This document shows, piece by piece, positions 7,940-15,229 of a stretch of 38,775 nucleotides of DNA. The DNA is taken from positions 1 through 38,775 of the forward strand of contig MNES01000028.1 in the NCBI GenBank assembly GCA_001917815.1, in the 5' to 3' direction. This DNA is from Chloroflexi bacterium 13_1_40CM_65_17 (GTDB taxonomy: Bacteria > Chloroflexota > Dormibacteria > Dormibacterales > Dormibacteraceae). Position numbers and translations under genes: made by a program. Position 1 is the stretch's first letter. Each line of letters opens with the position of its first letter. The notes beneath the pieces were generated by a model that was not told the origin of the DNA, did no database searches, and saw only the letters and a list, made by a program, of their open reading frames with translations.

Positions 7940-8836
7940 ATGGTTGCAGCTCCGGTCCTGACGCCAAGGCGGGTATGGTGGTCCGCGGTTCGCCCGGCGA
8001 CGCTCGCCGCATCGGTGGCGCCCGTGCTCGCCGGCACCGCCGTCGCGATTCATGACGGCGGCATCCGCCCTGCCGCGGGCTTCGGCGCGCTGGTCGTCGC
8101 CCTCGCGCTGCAGGTCGGTGTCAACTTCGCCAACGACTACTCCGACTTTGTGCGCGGTGCCGACTCGCCGAAGCGAGTGGGCCCGGTGCGGGCGGCGGCC
8201 TCCGGCGTCGTGTCGCCGGCGAACGTCAGGTGGGCCGCGATCGCGGCCTTCGGAGTCGCGGCTGCCGCCGGTCTGGTGCTCAGCCTGACGACCGATTGGC
8301 GATTGCTTGCAGTCGGAGGCGCTTGTCTGCTCGCGGCCTGGCTGTACACCGGCGGGCCGCGTCCTTACGGATACCTCGGACTGGGCGAGCTCTTCGTCTT
8401 CCTCTTCTTCGGCCTGGTCGCGACCTGCGGAACGGTGTACGTCGAATCCCTCCGGATCACACCACTGGCAATTCTCGCGGGCTGTGGCATCGGGTTCCTG
8501 GCCACCGCGATCCTGGTGCTCAACAACCTCCGTGACATCGAAACGGACGCCGCGGCCGGCAAGCGAACGCTGGCGACGCGGATCGGCCGCGAGCGGACGT
8601 TGATCCTCCTACTGATCCTGGTCTGCGGCGCGTTTGCCGTGCCCATCGTGATATTCGTGCTGCGATTGGCGAGCGTGACCGTGATGCTCGTGCATTTCGG
8701 AATCCCGATTGCCGCGGTCCCGGTTCGTACGGCGTTTGCAACCAGCAGTGGACCGGAGCTCGTCGGTGCTCTCAAGCGCATGGCGGCCGCGGAGGCCGCC
8801 TATGCGCTGCTGCTCACGGTGGGCTTGCTCGCATGA
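7940..8836 (+). CDS. menA: 1,4-dihydroxy-2-naphthoate polyprenyltransferase
   Basis: 298-residue UbiA-family integral membrane prenyltransferase attaching the isoprenoid tail to DHNA. First Asp-rich motif NFANDYSDFVRGADSPKR (about residues 62-79); second NNLRDIETDAAAGKRTLATR (about 194-213). The rest forms about eight hydrophobic helices. It follows menB at 2 nt and overlaps the next small gene by ATGA (8833-8836). UbiA homologues are diverse, but the menB neighbour and RVGPVRAAASG loop support MenA. Confidence 0.93.
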   Translation: MVAAPVLTPRRVWWSAVRPATLAASVAPVLAGTAVAIHDGGIRPAAGFGALVVALALQVGVNFANDYSDFVRGADSPKRVGPVRAAASGVVSPANVRWAAIAAFGVAAAAGLVLSLTTDWRLLAVGGACLLAAWLYTGGPRPYGYLGLGELFVFLFFGLVATCGTVYVESLRITPLAILAGCGIGFLATAILVLNNLRDIETDAAAGKRTLATRIGRERTLILLLILVCGAFAVPIVIFVLRLASVTVMLVHFGIPIAAVPVRTAFATSSGPELVGALKRMAAAEAAYALLLTVGLLA

Positions 8837-9057
8837 CCACCGCTTACATCACCCTCGTCCATCCACCGGACGTCGCGCGTGAGGTGGAGCGCCAGCTTGC
8901 CCTGGGATGCCGCGCGTTTTTGCTGCAACCGGTCGCCGGCGGCGGGATGCTCGACATGGAAAGGCTTGGCGCGGCCCGCTACGCGGCGGGGCTTCACGCA
9001 ATGGTCGAGCTCGAGCTCCTGCCAGAAGTCTCTGACGTTTCCGCCGCCGCGAGGTGA
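8833..9057 (+). CDS. Hypothetical 74-aa protein coupled to menA
   Basis: Small unrecognised protein, translationally coupled to menA by an ATGA overlap. The predicted pattern is strand (AYITLVHPP), helix (VAREVERQLALGC), strand (RAFLLQPVAGGG), helix (MERLGAARYAAGL), strand (HAMVELELLPE), which looks like half of a ferredoxin-like fold; that is a visual impression, not a homology. Its last 64 nt overlap the 3' end of the convergent menH, so one of the two C-termini is under double constraint. A role in the menaquinone pathway is suggested only by position. Confidence 0.5.
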   Translation: MTTAYITLVHPPDVAREVERQLALGCRAFLLQPVAGGGMLDMERLGAARYAAGLHAMVELELLPEVSDVSAAAR

Positions 9058-9854
9058 GCCGCGAGCACGCGCGCAAATGCCTCGGGCCGCTCCTGGTGCA
9101 CGGCGTGGCCCGTCCGAAGCACGACTTCGACCCGGCTATTGGGCACGATGCCCGCCAGCCTGCTGGCGGAGGCGACGTATCCATGATCGAGCTGGCCTGC
9201 GACGAAGGTGCACGGGACGGCCACGCGCCCAAGTTCGTCCCACAGCGGTTCCATCCGGCCTGCCCCCATTCCGCGAAGCGAAGCCGCCAGCCCCGCTGTG
9301 GTGTTTCGCATCCGCTCCGCGCGCAGCTGGGCGACGAACGCCGGACCGCGTCGCTCCAGGCCGGCGAAGAGGGGCAGCGCGCTCCAGTAGTTGACGAACG
9401 CTTCGAGGCCATCCTGCTCGATCCTCTGCGCGAGCGCGTCATCACCTCCACGCCGCCTCTCGCGCGCCGCCTCTTCGAGGCCGGCATGCGCGCCGATGGT
9501 GAGCATAGAGAGGAGGCGTTCAGGTCGTCTCGCGGCCACGTGCAACGCGAGACGGCCGCCCATCGAATAGCCGACAAGGTGCGTGCGCAGCCTCCGATCG
9601 ATGCCGAGGTGATCCCACAACAGCTCCAGGTCGGCCGTGCAGGCGTCCATGGTGCACGGAGCGCCGGGCGCGAGCCGCGTCTCGCCGTGACCGCGAAGGT
9701 CGGGCACTACCCAGCGCCAGCCCGCCGGCATGGTATCGATGACCTCCTGCCAGCTCCGACCGCTCTGCGTGAAGCCGTGCAGAAGGGTGACAGGCGGGCC
9801 CTCGCCTGCCACGAAATAGTTGAGACGCACGTCGGCGCCCTCCAGAATCGGCAT
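8994..9854 (-). CDS. menH: MenH-like SHCHC synthase (alpha/beta hydrolase)
   Basis: About 286-residue alpha/beta hydrolase resembling MenH, which eliminates pyruvate from SEPHCHC to give SHCHC. Oxyanion motif VTLLHGFTQSGRSW (about residues 23-36), VPDLRGHGET, nucleophile elbow LVGYSMGGRLAL, a cap region with AFVNYWSALPLF (the EFxxxWxxxPLF pattern typical of MenH), acid region FVAGQLDHGY and catalytic His in RTGHAVHQERPEAFA. ATG 9854 is preferred over TTG 9860 because TAGCAT (9866-9861) stands 6 nt before it. It is divergent from menD with 11 bp between starts, so each promoter lies in the other gene's 5' end. Its C-terminal Ser-rich tail overlaps the convergent small gene. Confidence 0.88.
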   Translation of the reverse strand: MPILEGADVRLNYFVAGEGPPVTLLHGFTQSGRSWQEVIDTMPAGWRWVVPDLRGHGETRLAPGAPCTMDACTADLELLWDHLGIDRRLRTHLVGYSMGGRLALHVAARRPERLLSMLTIGAHAGLEEAARERRRGGDDALAQRIEQDGLEAFVNYWSALPLFAGLERRGPAFVAQLRAERMRNTTAGLAASLRGMGAGRMEPLWDELGRVAVPCTFVAGQLDHGYVASASRLAGIVPNSRVEVVLRTGHAVHQERPEAFARVLAAHLAAAETSETSGRSSSSTIA

Positions 9855-9860
9855 GGGCAA

Positions 9861-9866
9861 ATGCTA
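9861..9866 (-). promoter_or_regulatory. TAGCAT -10 box of menH
   Basis: TAGCAT read on minus, 6 nt before ATG 9854; the identical hexamer at the same spacing precedes gltX (30163-30158). It lies at the menD start codon, so the two genes compete for this site. Confidence 0.4.
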
Positions 9867-11542
9867 TGGATGTAGCTCAGTCGTTCGCCGCCACCTTCGT
9901 CGACGAGCTTGCCGCCCAGGGCGTCGAGTACGCGTGCGTGTCGCCTGGATCGCGCTCCGCGCCTGTCGCGATGGCGCTCCAGCGTCACCCGCGGATCAAA
10001 GTCATCGTCCACGTCGACGAGCGATCAGGCTCGTTTTTCGGCGTCGGATTGGGGAAAGCCACCGGCAAGCCGGCAGTGCTGCTGTGCACGTCCGGCACGG
10101 CGGCTGCCGAGTTTCATCCCGCGGTGGTCGAGGCGTCCTACTCGCGAACACCGCTGATCGTCCTCACGGCTGACCGGCCGCCCGAGCTGCGAGACGTCGG
10201 CGCCAACCAGGCGATCGACCAGCAGCATCTGTATGGCACCGCGGTGCGGTGGTTCTTCGACCCAGGCCCGCCGGTCGACATCCCTGGCGCGGCACGGATG
10301 TGGCGGCGGCTGGCGGCGAGGGCGGTGGCCGAGGCCGACAGCGGTCCCGTCCACATCAATCTTCCTTTTCGCGAGCCGTTGGTGCCCCCGCCCGGCCAGG
10401 TGCCGTCGGCCCACGGCGACGCGGGGCAGACGGTCACGAGCGGCCGCATCCTGCCCACGCCGGCTCAGCTCGCCACGCTCGCATCGGCGCTTCAGCGTGC
10501 GCGGCGGCCGCTGGTCGTGGCGGGCGAGATGAGAGATGGTGAACGTCTCGGACCGGCGCTGACGCGGCTTGGACTGCCGGTCCTCGCCGAGCCCGGCTCA
10601 CAGCTACGCCGCACCGAGAACAGCGGCGCCGTCGAGGCGTACGAGGCCCTGCTTCGCGCGGGCTGGTCATTGGAGCACGGCCCGGACCTCGTGATTCGGG
10701 TCGGCGCCACGCCGACCTCGCGCGCGATGAACTCATGGCTGGCGGCCGCATCGCCGCCGACTTTCCTCATCGATCCCGACCATTCCTGGCGCGACCAGGA
10801 CCAAGTGGCCCGTCACATCGTCGCGTGCGATCCGCAGGCACTGCTGGAGGCGCTGCCGCCTATGAATCGCACCGAATGGCGCGACGAATGGCTGGCGGCC
10901 GGAAAAAAAGCAGGGGCGGCAATCTCGGCGACGCTCATTTCGACCCCGCTTCATGAAGGGCATGTCGTGCGGGCGCTCGCCTCGCGCCTGCCGGATGCGT
11001 CTCAGGTGTTTATCGGCTCGAGCATGCCGATCCGCGCCGCGGACAGCTTCTGGCCGCTGGCCAAGGCGCAGCAGCGCTTCTACGGCAATCGCGGTGCGAG
11101 CGGCATCGACGGGCTCGTGTCGACTGGGCTTGGTGTCGCCACCGGCCGCAGTGAGGTCCCGACCGTCCTCTTGCTGGGCGATCTGTCCCTGTATCACGAC
11201 ATGAACGGGCTCTGGACGATTGGGCGACATGGCGTCAAGGCGACGTTGGTCGTGTGCGACAACAACGGCGGCGGGGTGTTCAACTTCCTGCCGCAGGCTC
11301 AGCACCAGGACGTCTTCGAAGAGATTTTCGCGACCCCGCTCGGGCTTGACTTCGCGCAGGTCGCGCGACTCTACGGGTTGGTTTACAGCCCGGTCCACGA
11401 CCGATCGGGCCTCGAGCCGGCGATCAGCGACGCCATCGACAAGGCGACTCCGACCATGGTGGTCGTGCGGTTCAAACGCGATGACAGCGTGAGCGGGCAC
11501 CGCCTGTGCTGGGAGGCTGCGGCGGCGGCGCTCCGGTCCTAA
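9866..11542 (+). CDS. menD: SEPHCHC synthase
   Basis: 558-residue thiamin-diphosphate enzyme joining isochorismate with 2-oxoglutarate. N-terminal VSPGSRSAPVAMAL and LCTSGTAAAEFHPAVVEA are the MenD PYR-domain signatures, with LTADRPPELRDVGANQAIDQ following. The central domain ends near residue 345. The C-terminal ThDP motif contains FYGNRGASGIDG, LLLGDLSLYHDMNGL and VCDNNGGGVFNFLP. Length is normal (about 550-560). ATG 9866 is the first in-frame start and 11 bp from the menH start. The stop is shared in CTAA with the convergent hydrolase gene. Confidence 0.96.
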   Translation: MDVAQSFAATFVDELAAQGVEYACVSPGSRSAPVAMALQRHPRIKVIVHVDERSGSFFGVGLGKATGKPAVLLCTSGTAAAEFHPAVVEASYSRTPLIVLTADRPPELRDVGANQAIDQQHLYGTAVRWFFDPGPPVDIPGAARMWRRLAARAVAEADSGPVHINLPFREPLVPPPGQVPSAHGDAGQTVTSGRILPTPAQLATLASALQRARRPLVVAGEMRDGERLGPALTRLGLPVLAEPGSQLRRTENSGAVEAYEALLRAGWSLEHGPDLVIRVGATPTSRAMNSWLAAASPPTFLIDPDHSWRDQDQVARHIVACDPQALLEALPPMNRTEWRDEWLAAGKKAGAAISATLISTPLHEGHVVRALASRLPDASQVFIGSSMPIRAADSFWPLAKAQQRFYGNRGASGIDGLVSTGLGVATGRSEVPTVLLLGDLSLYHDMNGLWTIGRHGVKATLVVCDNNGGGVFNFLPQAQHQDVFEEIFATPLGLDFAQVARLYGLVYSPVHDRSGLEPAISDAIDKATPTMVVVRFKRDDSVSGHRLCWEAAAAALRS

Positions 11543-12327
11543 CTTCGGAGGAAGGCGAGCACCAGGCGGTTGAACTCTTCCGGGTGTTCGAGGTTCGGCA
11601 GGTGCGCCGCGTCGTGGATGGCTGCCTTGCGGGCGCTGCGGATCGATGATGCGAGCAGGTCGGCCGTCTCGCGAATCGGCTCGAGGTCGGCGTCTCCAAA
11701 GATCACCAGCGTCGGAGCCGTGATCTCGTCGAGACGCTTCGCTGCTGGGGGCTCGAGATTCTGGATCGGGGATTTTGCCCAATCGGCATTCAAGTTCCTG
11801 CCATTCATGTCGAGGAACAGCTCTCGCAACGGCTGCGCGACATATCCGCGAGGTCGATGCGGGCCGTCGAGCCAGAGATACATCTCCAATTCGTTCACCG
11901 CGTTCATGTCGCCCCGCTCGTCGGCGGCCATCACCTCGGCATAGAGTCCGTCGTGACGCGGGTCCTGTTGGGCGCCGCTCACCCCGGCACCGACCAGGAC
12001 GAGCTTCGACACACGCTCCGGGTGGTCGATCGCAAAGTCGATCGCGAGCGAGCCCCCCATCGAGCATCCGACGAGGTGCGCAGGTTTGAGTCGCAGCTGA
12101 TCCATCAGACCGAGCAGGTCATCGCGCGGGGCCCATGAACCCGCCGGCAGCTCGGAATCCCCGAAACCTCGCATGTCGGGTCGTATGACATCGAAATGCT
12201 TCGCGAAGTCGTCCACCTGCGGCTGCCACATTCGCGAATCGGCCACGCCGGCGTGCAGCATCAGGATCGGAAAACCCGTGCCCTCACGTCGATAGTGGAT
12301 AAGCGCGCCGTTGATCCCCATCTTCAT
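11539..12327 (-). CDS. Alpha/beta hydrolase in the menF operon
   Basis: 262-residue alpha/beta hydrolase with oxyanion region LMLHAGVADSRMW, RPDMRGFGDSE, nucleophile elbow LVGCSMGGSLAI (Ser near residue 93), acid in VIFGDADLEPI and His in HDAAHLPNLEHPEEF. It resembles 3-oxoadipate enol-lactonase or other small-ester hydrolases; the substrate is unknown. It starts in an ATGA overlap with menF, so it is co-translated with isochorismate synthase, which hints at isochorismate or menaquinone metabolism, but menH is a separate gene nearby and a better MenH candidate. It is convergent with menD. Confidence 0.85.
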   Translation of the reverse strand: MKMGINGALIHYRREGTGFPILMLHAGVADSRMWQPQVDDFAKHFDVIRPDMRGFGDSELPAGSWAPRDDLLGLMDQLRLKPAHLVGCSMGGSLAIDFAIDHPERVSKLVLVGAGVSGAQQDPRHDGLYAEVMAADERGDMNAVNELEMYLWLDGPHRPRGYVAQPLRELFLDMNGRNLNADWAKSPIQNLEPPAAKRLDEITAPTLVIFGDADLEPIRETADLLASSIRSARKAAIHDAAHLPNLEHPEEFNRLVLAFLRS

Positions 12328-13655
12328 GTGAGAGCGGTTAGCAGCACCTTGAACTTCAATTCCGTCTCATCGAGCTCGCGAGCGGCATCTGAATCTGGCA
12401 TCACGCCAACACCCGCATAGAGTCGGGCCCCGTCTTCCCACAACAGGCCGCAGCGCAGAGCGACCGCAAACTCTCCGTCTCCTCGAGCATCGATCCAGCC
12501 CACCGCGCCCGCATACCAGCCGCGGTCCATCGCCTCGAGCTCGTCGATGATGGCGTCGGCTGCGGCGCGCGGCCACCCTCCGACGGCAGGTGTCGGGTGG
12601 AGCGCGGCAGCGAGCTCGAGCACGTCGGCGGCTGGCTCGCGGAGGTCGGCGGTGACTTCGGTCGCCAGGTGCTGGATGTTGGTGAATCGAACGACTTCGG
12701 GAGGCCGGGCGGAAACGGTGTCCGCGAAAGGCTTCAGCGCGTTGACGACCCACTCGGCCGCCAACCGATGCTCGGCACCGTCCTTGGTGCTCTCCTTGAG
12801 CTGGCGCGCGAGGCGATCGTCTTCCGCCTCGCTCGCCCCCCGAGCCACGGACCCGGCCATGGGCTGCGCATATGCTCGGGTCCCCGAACGCCGCACGAGA
12901 AGCTCTGGCGAAGCGCCGACGAAAGCCGTCCCGTCGGCGCCGGTGACGAGGTAGATGAAGCACGACGGGTACGCGGAGCGCAGCGAACGCGCCACCATCG
13001 CCGCCGCGACCACGCCGTCGCCGCGCGCCATCACCTCGCGGGCGAGCACCACCTTGTCCGCTTCGCCGGTGCGAAGGCGGGCGGCCGCGGATTCAACCGC
13101 GGCGGTCCACGCCACCGGGTTGCGGAGGGCGGAGACCTCGAGCCTGCGTGCCGCTGGCGCCTTCACCCGAGCCGGCTCCAGGTCCAGGAGCGCCGCCGCA
13201 TCCGGGGTAGTCGCGGTGGCGAAGGTGCGGCCCCTGATCCTCATCACAGCAAGGACCGGCACGCGGAGCAGCAGCGCTGGGAATCCAGACCACGGCCCGC
13301 CGGGGTCGCGGTCGGGCCGGTATGCGAAGCCGCCCACGGCCATCGGGCCGGCAGCCGCCGCGCCCTCTCCGACCAGAGATGCGCTCAACCGGCGCCACAT
13401 TCGTGCCGCTGCCAGCAGCCGGTCCTCGCCCGGCTCGAAGTCGACCACGGCGCCGTTCGCGTCCTCCAGCGCCACACCGTCCCCCGCGGCGACGATGTCG
13501 AACGCACGGCCCAATGCAGCCACGCTCACCGCGTCGGGCATCGGTCGCTCGATGAGGAGCACTTCGTGCCCGGCGTCGCGCGCAGCGCTCACGACGTCGA
13601 CGAGGTCCGGTGTGCGCCCCAGCTCCCACGTGGTGACCGGCGTGGTTGCGATCAT
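12324..13655 (-). CDS. menF: Isochorismate synthase
   Basis: 443-residue chorismate-binding enzyme (MenF/EntC group) catalysing chorismate to isochorismate, the first step to menaquinone. The C-terminal catalytic half carries DKVVLAREVMARGDG (general-base Lys), GASPELLVRRSG, AQPMAGSVARGASEAEDD, ESTKDGAEHRLAAEWVV (Mg-binding Glu), HLATEVTADLREP, LHPTPAVGGWPR and YAGAVGWIDARGDGEF. The N-terminal about 150 residues are poorly conserved, as expected. ATG 13655 overlaps the merR stop (ATGA), and its own stop overlaps the hydrolase start (ATGA). A salicylate or siderophore role is possible for this family, but the men neighbours argue for menaquinone. Confidence 0.93.
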   Translation of the reverse strand: MIATTPVTTWELGRTPDLVDVVSAARDAGHEVLLIERPMPDAVSVAALGRAFDIVAAGDGVALEDANGAVVDFEPGEDRLLAAARMWRRLSASLVGEGAAAAGPMAVGGFAYRPDRDPGGPWSGFPALLLRVPVLAVMRIRGRTFATATTPDAAALLDLEPARVKAPAARRLEVSALRNPVAWTAAVESAAARLRTGEADKVVLAREVMARGDGVVAAAMVARSLRSAYPSCFIYLVTGADGTAFVGASPELLVRRSGTRAYAQPMAGSVARGASEAEDDRLARQLKESTKDGAEHRLAAEWVVNALKPFADTVSARPPEVVRFTNIQHLATEVTADLREPAADVLELAAALHPTPAVGGWPRAAADAIIDELEAMDRGWYAGAVGWIDARGDGEFAVALRCGLLWEDGARLYAGVGVMPDSDAARELDETELKFKVLLTALT

Positions 13656-14344
13656 CGTTTTTCGATGTGCTCGCGCGCCGCGCGCAGCAGCGTGCGCTCG
13701 AAGTGGTGCCGTATGAGCGTGCCGCTGGCTTCGAGCAGCTCCGTGAAGAGGGAGAGGAGTCTCCGCTCGGCGGCCTCGGTCTCGCCGCCCTCTGCCTGGA
13801 TGCGCTCTCGCACGTAATGGTCGAACAGGTCTACAGCCTGCCGCGCAATGCGGTCGATGTTGGCCGCGTGCTCCTTGCCGAGCTCCATGAGCGAGCCCAA
13901 CGGGATGCCGGCCGCGAGCAATTTCATCCCGGCCGCAATCGCGTCGAGGTCGTTCGCGGGGTAGAGCGGCTCGTCTCCGCCCTCGATGGGCACCAGCAAT
14001 CCAGCCTGCTCGAGGCTGGCGAGCAGGGGCTCGGCCACCCCGCTGCGCTCAGCCAGCTCGGCTAGGGTCAGCGTTTGCGGGGCCGAGGGTCTCGTGACCG
14101 CCGCCACGAGGCCTTCGTCGGACGGCTCCAGCTCCCCGGCGAGGAACCGCTGGATCACGGTCAAGGTGAAGCCCCTCTGCTGAAGCTCGCGGATGCGGCG
14201 AAGGCGTGCGACGTGAGCGTCGCCGTACCAGGTGACACGGCCTTCGCGGCGGGGCGCTTCGAGGAGACCTTTGCCCTGGTAGAAGCGGATCGTGTCGACG
14301 GCCACGCCGGCCGTGCGTGCCAATTGTTCGATCCGATACTCCAT
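13652..14344 (-). CDS. MerR-family regulator of the menF operon
   Basis: 230-residue regulator. The N-terminal MerR helix-turn-helix runs from residue 3 to about 70: YRIEQLARTAGVAVDTIRFY, GLLEAPRREGRVTWYGDAHV and RLRRIRELQQRGFTL. A second, weaker HTH-like segment (LTLAELAERSGVAEPLLASL, about 92-111) suggests a duplicated wing region, followed by a helical C-terminal domain without clustered cysteines, so a small-molecule rather than metal ligand is likelier. It is the first gene of merR > menF > hydrolase (4-nt overlaps), an unusual partner for isochorismate synthase. The ATG has no Shine-Dalgarno; TAGAGT stands 8 nt upstream. Confidence 0.87.
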   Translation of the reverse strand: MEYRIEQLARTAGVAVDTIRFYQGKGLLEAPRREGRVTWYGDAHVARLRRIRELQQRGFTLTVIQRFLAGELEPSDEGLVAAVTRPSAPQTLTLAELAERSGVAEPLLASLEQAGLLVPIEGGDEPLYPANDLDAIAAGMKLLAAGIPLGSLMELGKEHAANIDRIARQAVDLFDHYVRERIQAEGGETEAAERRLLSLFTELLEASGTLIRHHFERTLLRAAREHIEKR

Positions 14345-14358
14345 GAGTACTTACTCTA
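14345..14358 (-). promoter_or_regulatory. Promoter/operator candidate of merR-menF
   Basis: On minus, TAGAGT (14358-14353) stands 8 nt before the ATG and is interleaved with a palindrome GAGTA-AG-TACTC (14356-14345). A repressor bound here would cover both the -10 and the start codon, so autoregulation by the MerR protein is a reasonable inference. Confidence 0.5.
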
Positions 14359-14386
14359 ACAATGGCCGGGCGGCGGCGAAAAGCGG

Positions 14387-15229
14387 TTAGCCGGTCGTGT
14401 TCCAGTAATACATGCGGTCCAGCCAGCTCGGGTCGGCCCGATAGGCCCGAGCGAAGAATTCGACAGCGTCGACGTAGTCGTAGTCGAGGTTGTAGTGAAA
14501 GATCGCCTGGCGCATGTTGCCGGGCGCTCCCCAGTGAACAAGGTATCGGGCGGCGGCAAGGATCGAGTCATGGGGGTCCATGATGTTGCCGCCCTGGCCG
14601 TAGGCCGCCCAGGTCCCGGGTAGGAACTGCATCGGACCCATCGCGTTCGCCGATGACGGCCCGTTGACGCGGCCAAAGTTGCTCTCGATGTAGTTGATCG
14701 AAGCGAGATAGCTGACGTCGACGCCGTAGCGCTTCTGAGCTTCGGCGTAAAAGGCCCGCAGCGAGTCTACGGGCGCGGCATCGCCGTACGGATGCACGAA
14801 GTGCACGTTGACCAGGTAGTACTGGTCGATGCCCGCGAGCGCGTACAGCGAATGCAGGGCCGCCACCGCATTCTGAAATGGCCGCGCCACCGACGCCGGC
14901 AGCACAGGCATGACCGACGACTCAACGCCCGCGTAGCTGGCAACTTCGTACACGCGGAGCTCTTCCTGCCGCGCGGCGTCCCGGTATGCGTACGCCGCGG
15001 CCTCGATCGAGAGCTCCCAGCGGATGCGATCGAGCAGCGCCGTCGGCGGCGCTTGCGCCTTCAGAGCCTGGAGCTGCGCTTGCGCCTGCGCCATCGCGAC
15101 CTCCGCGCTCATGATCCGTGCCGCTTCGTGGTGAGCGCTCGGCGGCACCAGAGGATCCTGCGCGTGGACCGCAAGCGCCGGCAGCGCTAGCAGCAGCGCG
15201 ACGAGGGCCGCCGCAGGAATCCGGTTCAG
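14387..15229 (-). CDS. Secreted lytic transglycosylase, apparent CTG start
   Basis: 280-residue SLT-type lytic transglycosylase cleaving peptidoglycan. The catalytic domain covers about residues 150-280: YLASINYIESNFGR with the catalytic Glu, then NAMGPMQFLPGTWAAYG and DSILAAARYLVHWGAP. The only canonical start (GTG 15148) would give a protein without an export signal. Reading upstream in frame gives NRIPAAALVALLLALPALA followed by VHA-Q, a textbook signal peptide with an AxA-type site near residue 23. The frame upstream has no ATG, GTG or TTG; CTG at 15229-15227 overlaps the ftsH stop in CTGA. I therefore place the start there. It is the last gene of the five-gene minus operon. Confidence 0.8.
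   Translation of the reverse strand: MNRIPAAALVALLLALPALAVHAQDPLVPPSAHHEAARIMSAEVAMAQAQAQLQALKAQAPPTALLDRIRWELSIEAAAYAYRDAARQEELRVYEVASYAGVESSVMPVLPASVARPFQNAVAALHSLYALAGIDQYYLVNVHFVHPYGDAAPVDSLRAFYAEAQKRYGVDVSYLASINYIESNFGRVNGPSSANAMGPMQFLPGTWAAYGQGGNIMDPHDSILAAARYLVHWGAPGNMRQAIFHYNLDYDYVDAVEFFARAYRADPSWLDRMYYWNTTG

Noticed and set aside
10733-12067. 444-codon open frame on minus, opposite menD
   Set aside because: No motif; menD with its ThDP site occupies the plus strand, and part runs across the hydrolase in the wrong frame.
12597-13817. 406-codon open frame on plus, opposite menF
   Set aside because: Runs opposite the conserved MenF catalytic motifs and has shadow-like composition.
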